Source: Caldimonas thermodepolymerans
GTDB lineage: Bacteria > Pseudomonadota > Gammaproteobacteria > Burkholderiales > Burkholderiaceae_C
Direction of reading: 5' to 3'
NCBI RefSeq assembly: GCF_015476235.1
Contig: NZ_CP064338.1
Location: forward strand, 868,001 to 932,000
DNA length: 64,000 bases
Under the pieces are notes generated by a model. It saw nothing but the letters and a program-made list of their open reading frames with translations. It did no database searches and was not told the origin of the DNA. Positions 27,787-35,854 of this stretch are shown in pieces. Numbering within the stretch: the stretch's first letter is position 1; each line of letters starts with the position of its first letter. Both the position numbers and the translations under genes were made by a program.

Positions 27787-28770
27787 ATGCTGAAAGCGAC
27801 CAGGCGCATCCTGCAGGCCAGCTTGCTGGCCGCGACGGTCCTGTGGGGAGCGGGGGCCGCGGCCCAGGGCTACCCTGAGCGGACCGTCCGCCTCGTGATT
27901 CCCTATGCCCCGGGCGGTCCGACCGACGTGCTGGGCCGCGCGCTCGCCGAGCAGCTCGGGCGTGAGCTCAAGCAGAGCGTGGTCGCGGAGAACCGCCCCG
28001 GCGGGGGCGGCGTAATCGCCATGTCGGAGGTGGCGCGCGCGACGCCGGACGGCTACACGCTGCTGCTGGGCGACATCAACCTGTCGGTCAGCCCCGCGCT
28101 GCACAAGTCGCTGCCGTTCGATCCGTCCATCTCGTTCACGCACATCGGCATGGCGGCCAACGCCCCGATGCTGGTGCTGGTGCCGGCGAACTCGCCGATC
28201 ACGGACATGAAGGACCTGGTGCGCCGCGCCAAGGAGGCACCCGGCACGATCGCCTACGCGCACGGCGGCGTGGGCAGCCCCACGCACCTGGGCCCCGAGG
28301 TGTTCCAGAGCCGCTACCAGCTCAAGCTGATCTCCGTGCCCTACAAGAGCTCGGGCGAGTCGCTCACCGCCGTGGCCGCCGGGCACGCGCAGGTGGTGTT
28401 CACCGGCCTGAGCGCGGCCAAGGGGCTACTGGACGGCGGCAAGGTGCGCGCGCTGGCGGTCGCCGGCAGGCAGCGCTCGCCGGTGCTGCCGCAGGTGCCG
28501 ACGATGGCCGAGGCCGGCGTGCCGCTGCCCGAGCTGGACGTCGGCTCTTGGTGGGGTCTGCTCGGCCCGGCCAACCTCCCGCCGGCCATCGTCACCCGCC
28601 TGCACGCCGCCCTGCAGGGCGCGCTGTCCTCGCCCGAGCTGTCGCAGCGGCTGGCCATGCTGAACTTCACCCGCGCCACCGGCGGTCCCGACGAGATGCG
28701 CGAGTGGGTCGCCACCGAGACCCGGGTCTGGGGCGACGTGCTGCGCAACGCCGGCATCCGGCCCGAGTGA
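27787..28770 (+). CDS. tripartite tricarboxylate transporter substrate-binding protein (TctC/Bug family), second copy
   Basis: This 327-residue periplasmic binding protein has a signal peptide of about 27 residues ending GAGAAAQG. It shows the Bug landmarks VRLVIPYAPGGPTDVLGRALA and YAHGGVGSPTHLG. It is clearly different in sequence from the TctC-type protein at 22172 although the lengths coincide. GGAG lies upstream in CAGGAGACAAGAC. It stands between the monooxygenases and the acyl-CoA synthetase in the plus-strand operon. No TctA or TctB membrane subunit is present nearby. Confidence 0.92.
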   Translation: MLKATRRILQASLLAATVLWGAGAAAQGYPERTVRLVIPYAPGGPTDVLGRALAEQLGRELKQSVVAENRPGGGGVIAMSEVARATPDGYTLLLGDINLSVSPALHKSLPFDPSISFTHIGMAANAPMLVLVPANSPITDMKDLVRRAKEAPGTIAYAHGGVGSPTHLGPEVFQSRYQLKLISVPYKSSGESLTAVAAGHAQVVFTGLSAAKGLLDGGKVRALAVAGRQRSPVLPQVPTMAEAGVPLPELDVGSWWGLLGPANLPPAIVTRLHAALQGALSSPELSQRLAMLNFTRATGGPDEMREWVATETRVWGDVLRNAGIRPE

Positions 28771-28806
28771 CGCAACCCTCCTGTTCCTGAAGAAAGAACA
28801 CTGGCT

Positions 28807-30936
28807 GTGACTTCATCCCTTACCTCCCTGCTTCAGCCGCGGTCCATCGCGATCGTCGGCGTGTCCGCCGAGGCCCGGTCGCTGGGCGGCTTCGTGCTCG
28901 ACAACCTCGAGCGCTTCGGCTACGCGGGCGACATCCACCTGGTCAGCCGCAACGCGACCGAGGTGCGGGGCCGTCCCTGCGTGAAGAGCGTGTCCGAACT
29001 GCCCGAAGGCGTCGACGTGGCCGTCCTGACCATCCCGGAAAGCGCGGTACTGGCGACGCTGCACGAGTGCGGCGCCCGCGGCGTGCGTTCGGTGGTGGTG
29101 TTCGCCGCCGGCTATGCCGAGGCCGGCGAGGAGGGGCGGCGCAAGCAGGACGCGCTGGCCGCCGCCGCCGCCCGGCACGGCATCGCGCTGGCGGGACCCA
29201 ACTGCATGGGGCTGACCAACTTCAGGGACGGCATCCCGTTGACCTTCGAGACAGTCGACCGCTACCCGGGCAGCGAGGTGCCGGGCGTGTCCATCGTGGC
29301 CCAGAGCGGCGCGATGGCGAACAACATCCGCGAGTCGCTGATCGGCCGCGGCCTGCCCATCACCTGCGCGGTGTCCACCGGCAACGAGGCGGTGCTCACG
29401 CTCGAGGACTACATCGAGCACTTCATCGCCGACCGCTCCACCCGGGTGATCGCGGTCTATGCCGAGCAGATCCGCCGCCCGCAGAAGTTCCTCGAGCTGG
29501 CGCGCCAGGCCCGCGAGGCCGGCAAGCCCATCGTGCTGAGCATGATCGGCCGCAGCGAGCGGGCGCGCGAGGCCGCGCAGTCGCACACCGGCGCGCTGAC
29601 CGGCGACTACGCGACGGCCTGCGCGCTGCTGCGCGCCGAGGCGGTGGTGGTCACCGAGACCATCGACGAGCTGTTCGACGTGCTGCCGATCCTGCTGCGC
29701 CACCCGCAGCCGCCCGATGCCGGCCTGGCCTTCGTGACCGGCTCCGGGGCGATGAAGAACGTCGCACTGGACCTGGCACAGGACCTGGGCCTGGACCTGC
29801 CGGCCTTCACCGATGCCACGGTGCAGGCGCTGCAGGCCATGCTGCCCGGCTACGCCGTCAGCGAGAACCCGCTCGACTACACCACCGTCGCGGTGCGCGA
29901 CCCGGCCCTGATGGGCACGCTGATCGACGCGGTCGCGGCCGACCCGCAGTGCGGCTGCCTGATCGTCTCGCAGATGGGCGGCTCGGCGATGAACCAGCGC
30001 GACAAGGCGCAGTACATGGTGCCGGCCGTGGCACGCGCGGACAAGCCGGCGGCGCTGGTCATCATGGGGGACGACGGCCCGCTGGCGCCGGAGCTGCTGC
30101 AGGCCGCGCGAGACAGCGGCGTGCCGTTCTTCCGCTCGCCGGACCGCGCGATGCGCGCGATGGCGCTGGTGCGCGCCTACGGCCGCGCCCTGCAGGAACT
30201 GCGGCAGGAGGGCCGGCGCACCCAGGCCGCGTCGCTGCCGCCGGTGCGCGAGGCCTTTCCCGAAGGCGGCACGGTGGCCGAATACCGCGGCAAGGCCTGG
30301 CTCGCGCAGGCCGGGCTGCCGGTGCCCCGGGGCGCGCTGGCCACCGACGTCGAGGCGGCGGTGCACATCGCACGCGACATCGGCTACCCGGTGGTGATCA
30401 AGGCGCAGGCCGCCGCACTGCCGCACAAGAGCGACGCGGGCGGCGTGATCGTCGGGATCGCCGACGAGGCCGCCCTGCGCGCCGCGTGGGACCGGCTGGT
30501 CGCCAACGTGAAGCAGGCGCGGCCCGGCCTGGTCCTCGACGGCGTGCTGGTCGAGGCGATGGGCCGCAAGGGCGTCGAGCTGGTGGTCGGCGCGCGCCGC
30601 GACCCGTTGTGGGGCCCGGTGGTGATCGTCGGGCTGGGCGGCGTCTGGATCGAGGTGCTGAAGGACGTGCGCCTGCTGCCGGCCGACGCCGACGAGGCGC
30701 AGGTGCTGCGCGAGCTCGACCGGCTCAAGGCCGCCGCGATGCTCAAGGGACTGCGCGGCCAGCCGCCGGTCGACCTGCGCGCGGTGGCGCGCGTGGTGAC
30801 CCTGGTGGGCGACGTGATGCGCACCGTGCCGCAGGTGCGCGAGATCGACATCAACCCGGTGATGGCCAGCGAGGACGGCGTGGTGGCGCTGGACGCGCTG
30901 GTCGTGTGCGACCCGGGCGAGGAAGGCCAGGCATGA
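28807..30936 (+). CDS. NDP-forming acyl-CoA synthetase (acetate-CoA ligase family), fused alpha-beta
   Basis: This 709-residue protein joins a CoA-binding domain (about 8-130), a succinyl-CoA-ligase-like domain and a C-terminal ATP-grasp domain (about 480-700). His260 in SHTGALTGD is the expected phospho-histidine. The ATP-grasp part shows VVIKAQAAALPHKSDAGGV and ends near EIDINPV. Such enzymes activate an acid to its CoA thioester with ATP cleaved to ADP, unlike the AMP-forming ligases usual for aromatic acids. The start is GTG at 28807. Its stop overlaps the next ATG by four bases. It probably activates the side-chain acid degraded by the following genes. Confidence 0.9.
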   Translation: MTSSLTSLLQPRSIAIVGVSAEARSLGGFVLDNLERFGYAGDIHLVSRNATEVRGRPCVKSVSELPEGVDVAVLTIPESAVLATLHECGARGVRSVVVFAAGYAEAGEEGRRKQDALAAAAARHGIALAGPNCMGLTNFRDGIPLTFETVDRYPGSEVPGVSIVAQSGAMANNIRESLIGRGLPITCAVSTGNEAVLTLEDYIEHFIADRSTRVIAVYAEQIRRPQKFLELARQAREAGKPIVLSMIGRSERAREAAQSHTGALTGDYATACALLRAEAVVVTETIDELFDVLPILLRHPQPPDAGLAFVTGSGAMKNVALDLAQDLGLDLPAFTDATVQALQAMLPGYAVSENPLDYTTVAVRDPALMGTLIDAVAADPQCGCLIVSQMGGSAMNQRDKAQYMVPAVARADKPAALVIMGDDGPLAPELLQAARDSGVPFFRSPDRAMRAMALVRAYGRALQELRQEGRRTQAASLPPVREAFPEGGTVAEYRGKAWLAQAGLPVPRGALATDVEAAVHIARDIGYPVVIKAQAAALPHKSDAGGVIVGIADEAALRAAWDRLVANVKQARPGLVLDGVLVEAMGRKGVELVVGARRDPLWGPVVIVGLGGVWIEVLKDVRLLPADADEAQVLRELDRLKAAAMLKGLRGQPPVDLRAVARVVTLVGDVMRTVPQVREIDINPVMASEDGVVALDALVVCDPGEEGQA

Positions 30937-32090
30937 AGCTGAAGTATTCGCCGCAGGACGAGGCATTCCGCCAGGAGGTGCGCGACTTCGTCGCCACCGA
31001 GCTGCCGGCCGGGGTGCGCCGCAAGATGCAACGGGGCGAGCGCCTCGAGCGCGAGGACCTGGTGGCGTGGTACCGCCGGCTGTACGAGAAGGGCTGGGCC
31101 ACGCCCGGCTGGAGCCGCGAGTGGGGCGGCACCGGCTGGACGCCGGTGCAGCGCCACCTGTTCGACGAGGAGATCCTGCTCGGCGGCGCGCCGCGCATGG
31201 TCTCGAGCGGCATCATCATGCTGGGCCCGGTGCTGATCGCGTTCGGCACCGAGGCGCAGAAGCGCCGCTACCTGCCCGACATCCAGCGCAGCGCGGTGTG
31301 GTGGTGCCAGGGCTTCTCGGAGCCGGGCTCCGGCTCGGACCTGGCCTCGCTGCGCACGACCGCGGTGCGCGACGGCGACCACTACGTCGTCAACGGGCAG
31401 AAGATCTGGACCTCGTACGCGCAGTTCAGCGACATGATGTTCTGCCTGGTGCGCACGGACCCCAACGCGCGCAAGCCCCAGGAGGGCATCAGCTTCCTGC
31501 TGATCGACATGAAGGCCCCCGGGTTGACGGTGCGTCCGATCGCGACGCTGGACGGCGGGCGCGACCTCAACGAGGTGTTCCTCGACAACGTGCGGGTGCC
31601 CGTGGAGAACCTGGTCGGCGAGGAGAACCAGGGCTGGACCTGCGCCAAGTACCTCCTCGGCCACGAGCGCGGCGGCATCGCCGGCATCGGCGCGGCCAAG
31701 CAGCAGCTCGGGCGCCTGCGCCGGCTGGCCGGGCCCCGGCTCGGCGACCCGGTGTTCGCGGCGCAGGTGCACCGCCTGGAGATCGAGCTGCTGGCGCTCG
31801 AGGCGACCGCCCTGCGCCTGCTGGGCGCGGGACAGCGCAGCCTGGCCCCCGCGGCGCAGACCTCGATGCTCAAGGTACGCGGCACCGAGCTGCGCCAGTC
31901 CATCTACCGCCTGATGCTCGAGGTGGCCGGCCCCGAGGCGGCGCTGTGGCCCGGTGCGCACGACGACGACGCACTGGCGGAGCTGCGCGCGCTCGCGCCC
32001 GACTACCTCGATGCACGCAAGTTCTCGATCTACGGCGGCACGAACGAGGTGCAGCGCAACCTGATTGCCAAGGCGCTGCTGGCTGCCTGA
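30933..32090 (+). CDS. acyl-CoA dehydrogenase, first of a pair
   Basis: This 385-residue flavoprotein has the acyl-CoA dehydrogenase fold and would introduce a 2,3-double bond into an acyl-CoA. The N-terminal helical domain, the middle beta-domain with QGFSEPGSGSDLASLRT and VNGQKIWTS, and the C-terminal helical domain are all present. The C-terminal signature reads YGGTNEVQRN, with Gly where MCAD-type enzymes have the catalytic Glu of YEGT, so its base must be elsewhere or in its partner. The ATG overlaps the synthetase stop by four bases. A second, divergent acyl-CoA dehydrogenase follows after 11 bases. Confidence 0.92.
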   Translation: MKLKYSPQDEAFRQEVRDFVATELPAGVRRKMQRGERLEREDLVAWYRRLYEKGWATPGWSREWGGTGWTPVQRHLFDEEILLGGAPRMVSSGIIMLGPVLIAFGTEAQKRRYLPDIQRSAVWWCQGFSEPGSGSDLASLRTTAVRDGDHYVVNGQKIWTSYAQFSDMMFCLVRTDPNARKPQEGISFLLIDMKAPGLTVRPIATLDGGRDLNEVFLDNVRVPVENLVGEENQGWTCAKYLLGHERGGIAGIGAAKQQLGRLRRLAGPRLGDPVFAAQVHRLEIELLALEATALRLLGAGQRSLAPAAQTSMLKVRGTELRQSIYRLMLEVAGPEAALWPGAHDDDALAELRALAPDYLDARKFSIYGGTNEVQRNLIAKALLAA

Positions 32091-32101
32091 AGGACACGTC
32101 T

Positions 32102-33241
32102 ATGGATTTCTATCTGGATGAGGAGCAGGTCGCCCTGCAGGACGCGGTGCGACGCTACTGCGACCAGGCCCTGCCGCTGCACCGGCGCGGCGCGCCCGCC
32201 ACGCCGGCCGAGCAGGCCGCGCGCTGGCGCGGGCTGGCCGAACTGGGCGTCATTGGCTGGGGCTTCGGCGAGGACGTCGGCGGCAGCGGCGGCACCGCGG
32301 TGGAGACCTGGCTGGTCGCCGAGGAGCTGGGCCGCGCGCTGGACGCGAGCCGCTACATCGAATCGGCCGTGCTGTGCGGCCGCCTGCTGGACACGCTGGG
32401 CGACGCACGGCAGCGCCAGCGCTGGCTGCCGCCGCTGGCCGAAGGGCGCTCGCTGGTCGTGCTGGCCCTGCAGGAAGGCCAGGCAGGCACGCCGGCGCAG
32501 GTCGCGATGCGTGCCATGCAGGCCGCGGACGGCTGGCGGCTCGACGGCATCAAGACGCACGTGATGCACGCCCCGGCAGCCGACGTGTTTCTGGTCGCCG
32601 CGCGCACCTCCGGCGCGCCGGGCGGGCTCGACGGCCTGAGCCTGTTCGCCGTGCCGGCGCAGCAGGCGGGCCTGTCGCTGGAGGCCGGCGCGACGCTGGA
32701 CGGGCAGCAGGCTGCCACCCTGAGGTTCGATGCCGTGAGCGTGCCCGACGCGTGCCGCATCGGCGCGGCAGGGCAGGCCGGCGCGGCGCTGGAGGCGGCG
32801 CTGGACGCCGCCCGCGCGGCGCTGTGCGCCGAGAGCGCCGGAGCCTTGTCGATGCTGCTCGAGATGTGCATCCAGCAGCTCAAGGACCGGCGCCAGTTCG
32901 GCCGCCCGCTGGCGGACTTCCAGGCCCTGCAGCATCGCCTGGCCGACCTGTACGTGGCGGTGGAGCAGGTGCGCGCGATGAGCGCGCTGGCCGCGATGGC
33001 GGTGCACGAGTCGCGGGCGGGCGAGCGCGCCCGGCTGGTCTCGGCTGCGCGCGTCACCACCGACGAGGCGGCACGCTTCGTCGGCGAGTGGGCGGTGCAG
33101 CTGCACGGCGCCATGGGCATGACCGAAGAGTGCCTGGTGGCCCACTACGTGCGCCGCCTGCTCGTGGCCAGCGCGCGCTACGGCACCACCGGACAACACC
33201 TGCAGCGCTACGCTGCGCATCGCGAGGAGGAACTGGCATGA
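32102..33241 (+). CDS. acyl-CoA dehydrogenase, second of a pair
   Basis: This 379-residue protein has the acyl-CoA dehydrogenase fold but is divergent. It keeps the N-terminal helices and the C-terminal KDRRQFGRPLADFQALQH and QLHGAMGMTEE landmarks. The FAD-side middle domain motif of the preceding paralogue (SEPGSGSD) is reduced to LQEGQAGTPA, and the C-terminus reads ARYGTTGQHL with no catalytic Glu. Such asymmetric pairs are known to form alpha2beta2 heterotetramers in steroid side-chain degradation, where one subunit completes the other's active site. Its stop overlaps the next start by four bases. Confidence 0.88.
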   Translation: MDFYLDEEQVALQDAVRRYCDQALPLHRRGAPATPAEQAARWRGLAELGVIGWGFGEDVGGSGGTAVETWLVAEELGRALDASRYIESAVLCGRLLDTLGDARQRQRWLPPLAEGRSLVVLALQEGQAGTPAQVAMRAMQAADGWRLDGIKTHVMHAPAADVFLVAARTSGAPGGLDGLSLFAVPAQQAGLSLEAGATLDGQQAATLRFDAVSVPDACRIGAAGQAGAALEAALDAARAALCAESAGALSMLLEMCIQQLKDRRQFGRPLADFQALQHRLADLYVAVEQVRAMSALAAMAVHESRAGERARLVSAARVTTDEAARFVGEWAVQLHGAMGMTEECLVAHYVRRLLVASARYGTTGQHLQRYAAHREEELA

Positions 33242-34395
33242 CGCCGAGCACCGCCTACATCGTGGGGGCCTACGAGCACCCGACCCGCAAGGCCGACGAC
33301 CTGTCGGTCATGCGCCTGCACGCCGACGTGGCGATCGGCGCGCTCAAGGACGCCGGCCTCGGCAAGGACGACATCGACGGCTACTTCTGTGCCGGGGACC
33401 TGCCCGGACTGGGCCCGGCCTCGATGGTCGAGTACCTGAACCTCAACGTGCGCCACATCGACGCCACCGAATGCGGCGGCTCTGCCCCCATCGTGCACGT
33501 CATCCACGCCGCGCAGGCGATCGCCGCCGGGCACTGCAACGTCGCGCTGGTGACGCTGGCGGGCCGTCCGCGCGCCGCGGGGGCCTCGCTGGCGCTGCGC
33601 CCGCCCGACCCCGATGCCCCGGAAGTCGCGTTCGAGCTGCCGTACCGGCCGATGACGCACAACGTCTACGCGATGGCCGCGCGCCGGCACATGCACGAGT
33701 TCGGCACCACCAGCGAGCAGCTCGCGTGGATCAAGGTCGCTGCCTCGCACCATGCGCAGCACAACCCGCACGCGATGCTGCGCCAGGTGGTCACGGTGGA
33801 AGACGTGGTCAACTCGCCGCTGGTGGCGGATCCGCTGCACCGGCTGGACTGCTGCGTCGTCAGCGACGGCGGCGGCGCGGTCATCGTGGCGCGGCCCGAG
33901 ATCGCGCGCTCGCTCAAGCGCCCGCTGGTCGCGGTGCGCGGTACCGGCACGGCGCCCAGGAACGCGATGGCCGGCCAGCTGGACCTGACCTGTACCGGCA
34001 CCGTGTGGTCCGGCCGCCGTGCGTTCGAGGAAGCCGGCGTGACGCCGCAGGACATCCAGTACGTCTCGCTGTACGACAGCTTCACGATCACCGCCCTGCT
34101 GCAGATCGAGGACCTGGGCTTCTGCGCCAAGGGCGAGGGCGGGCGCTTCGTGATGGACGGCAACCTGATCTCCGGCGTGGGCCGCCTGCCGTTCAACACC
34201 GACGGCGGGGGCCTGTGCAACAACCACCCGGCCAACCGCGGCGGCATGACCAAGGTCATCGAGGCGGTGCGCCAGCTGCGCGGCGAGGCGCATCCGGCGG
34301 TGCAGGTCAAGGACTGCAGGCTGGCGCTGGCCAACGGCATCGGCGGGACCATCAGCCGCCACACCGCGGCGACGCTCATCCTCGAGAGGCAGTGA
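33238..34395 (+). CDS. thiolase-like protein (SCP2/lipid-transfer-type thiolase)
   Basis: This 385-residue thiolase-fold protein belongs to the SCP2-thiolase/lipid-transfer branch. Cys79 in DATECGGSAP sits where thiolases carry the nucleophile, but the surrounding sequence is not the usual NxxCxSG. The GHPxGATG motif is replaced by NNHPANRGG, and the C-terminus is ANGIGGTISRHTAATLIL without the second catalytic cysteine. Two bases downstream lies a DUF35 protein. Thiolase-DUF35 pairs include BbsB-BbsA and PhlC-PhlB, and Ltp2 with the DUF35 domain of ChsH2, which is an aldolase. It could therefore cleave its substrate by thiolysis or by retro-aldol reaction. Confidence 0.87.
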   Translation: MTPSTAYIVGAYEHPTRKADDLSVMRLHADVAIGALKDAGLGKDDIDGYFCAGDLPGLGPASMVEYLNLNVRHIDATECGGSAPIVHVIHAAQAIAAGHCNVALVTLAGRPRAAGASLALRPPDPDAPEVAFELPYRPMTHNVYAMAARRHMHEFGTTSEQLAWIKVAASHHAQHNPHAMLRQVVTVEDVVNSPLVADPLHRLDCCVVSDGGGAVIVARPEIARSLKRPLVAVRGTGTAPRNAMAGQLDLTCTGTVWSGRRAFEEAGVTPQDIQYVSLYDSFTITALLQIEDLGFCAKGEGGRFVMDGNLISGVGRLPFNTDGGGLCNNHPANRGGMTKVIEAVRQLRGEAHPAVQVKDCRLALANGIGGTISRHTAATLILERQ

Positions 34396-34396
34396 C

Positions 34397-34783
34397 ATGC
34401 AAGACAAGGCAACTCCCGGCATCCTCGGCACCGAGGCGTACTGGCAGGCGGCGTCCGAGGGGCGCCTGCTGATCAAGCGATGCAGGGCCTGCGGGCAGGC
34501 GCACTTCTACCCGCGCGACATCTGTCCCCACTGCCTGAGCGCGGACACCGAGTGGATCGAGTCCGGCGGGACCGGCAGCCTCTACTCGTACAGCCGCGTC
34601 GTGCGCGGCAGCGACGACTGGACCATCGCCTTCGTGCGGCTGGACGAAGGCGTCACGATGATGAGCAACGTCGTCGATTGCGACCCCGCGCAGCTGCGCG
34701 TCGGGCTGCCGGTGTCGGTGGTGTTCCGCCCTGCCGCGGGCGGGCACGTGGTGCCGATGTTCAGGCCGGCCGAGCAGGTATAG
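34397..34783 (+). CDS. DUF35 zinc-ribbon/OB-fold protein
   Basis: This 128-residue protein has an N-terminal helix and zinc ribbon with Cys29, Cys32, Cys43 and Cys46 (CRACG and CPHC), followed by an OB-fold beginning about residue 55. DUF35 proteins bind thiolase-like partners and are thought to recruit CoA. The gene starts two bases after the thiolase-like stop, so a complex is expected. Its stop (TAG) overlaps a TATAGT hexamer at 34779-34784 that could serve the downstream regulator gene. The following 116 bases to the LysR start are GC-rich without a gene. Confidence 0.9.
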   Translation: MQDKATPGILGTEAYWQAASEGRLLIKRCRACGQAHFYPRDICPHCLSADTEWIESGGTGSLYSYSRVVRGSDDWTIAFVRLDEGVTMMSNVVDCDPAQLRVGLPVSVVFRPAAGGHVVPMFRPAEQV

Positions 34784-34899
34784 TGGCCGCACCGATCCGT
34801 CGTCACGGGACCGGCGGGCCGGCGGGGGCCTTGCGCCCCACGGCCGCCATCCCGGCGGCGGGCATCCCGGCCGTCGGGACAGTGCAGTAGGCAACCGCC

Positions 34900-35847
34900 T
34901 TGATATTCGAGGATCTGAGCGCTTTCGTCGCGGTGGCGCGGCATGGCAGTTTCGCCCGCGCGGCCGTCGACCTGTGCATCGCGCAGTCGGCGCTGAGCAA
35001 GCGGGTGCAACGGCTGGAACAGCGTGTGGGCGTGCCCCTGCTCGAGCGGCGCGCGCGCGGGGTGGCGCTGACCGAGGTCGGGCAGGTGTTCCTGGCGCGG
35101 GCCGAGCGCGTCGTCGCCGAAGTGGCCGACATGGAGCGCAACCTGTCGGCCGTCACGCACACGCCCTCGGGCGAGGTGCGCGTCGCGATGCCGCAGCGCT
35201 CCTGCGCGCTGCTCGCGCCGCCGCTGATCGAGCGCTGCCGCGCCGAGCTGCCGCTGGTGGACCTGCAGGTGCTGGAAGGCACGCCAGCCCACGTGCATGC
35301 CTGGCTGTTGAGCGGCGAGGCCGACATCGCGCTGGCCTACAACCCGGAGCTCGGCGCCGAGTTCTGGATCAAGCCGGTGCTGGTCGAGCCGCTGTACCTG
35401 TTCGGCGCCAGCCCGGCCGTGGCGCGCAAGCGGGGCACGCCGTTGCCCGAAGTCTGCTCGCTGTCGGACCTGGCGAACTACCCCCTGATCCTGCCGAAGA
35501 AGCCGCACAGCATCCGCGTGCTGATCGACCGGCTGTGCGCCGGCCACGGCGTGCGTCCCAACATCATCTACGAGGCCGAGGGCACCCACACGATCCGCGG
35601 CATGGTCGAGCGGGGCATGGGCTACACCGTGTTCAGCAAGAGCGGCTGGAAGTACGCCGTCGATTCCGGCGCGCTGGCGGTGGCCCCGTTCAGCTCGCCG
35701 CTGGTGAACTGGAGACTGTGCATCGTGCGGCACCGCAAGGACATCAGCGCCGTGGCGGTCAACCGCGTCAACGAGATCCTGGAACAGGAGCTGGACGCGC
35801 TGGTGGTCAGCGGCGCCTGGCCGTACGCCCGGCGCGCCGCCGAGTGA
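34900..35847 (+). CDS. LysR-family transcriptional regulator
   Basis: This 315-residue protein has an N-terminal winged helix-turn-helix (about residues 3-62, FVAVARHGSFARAAVDLCIAQ then SALSKRVQRLEQ) and a C-terminal substrate-binding domain (about 90-300). The start is TTG at 34900: an in-frame TAG lies only 12 bases upstream and no ATG or GTG precedes the helix-turn-helix, so TTG is forced. It closes the plus-strand arm of the catabolic cluster and is the only regulator there, so it probably activates the divergent operons from the 23156-23484 region in response to a pathway intermediate. It converges on the MFS transporter with seven bases between. Confidence 0.92.
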   Translation: MIFEDLSAFVAVARHGSFARAAVDLCIAQSALSKRVQRLEQRVGVPLLERRARGVALTEVGQVFLARAERVVAEVADMERNLSAVTHTPSGEVRVAMPQRSCALLAPPLIERCRAELPLVDLQVLEGTPAHVHAWLLSGEADIALAYNPELGAEFWIKPVLVEPLYLFGASPAVARKRGTPLPEVCSLSDLANYPLILPKKPHSIRVLIDRLCAGHGVRPNIIYEAEGTHTIRGMVERGMGYTVFSKSGWKYAVDSGALAVAPFSSPLVNWRLCIVRHRKDISAVAVNRVNEILEQELDALVVSGAWPYARRAAE

Positions 35848-35854
35848 GGCGCGT

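Noticed and set aside
28813..30966. A 717-codon minus-strand open frame opposite the acyl-CoA synthetase
   Set aside because: It is a mirror frame of a clear family protein, with no recognisable domain.
34785..34890. GC-rich near-repeat (two copies of CATCCCGGC) considered as an operator
   Set aside because: It is a short imperfect repeat of simple GC composition in a high-GC genome, without dyad symmetry typical of LysR sites.
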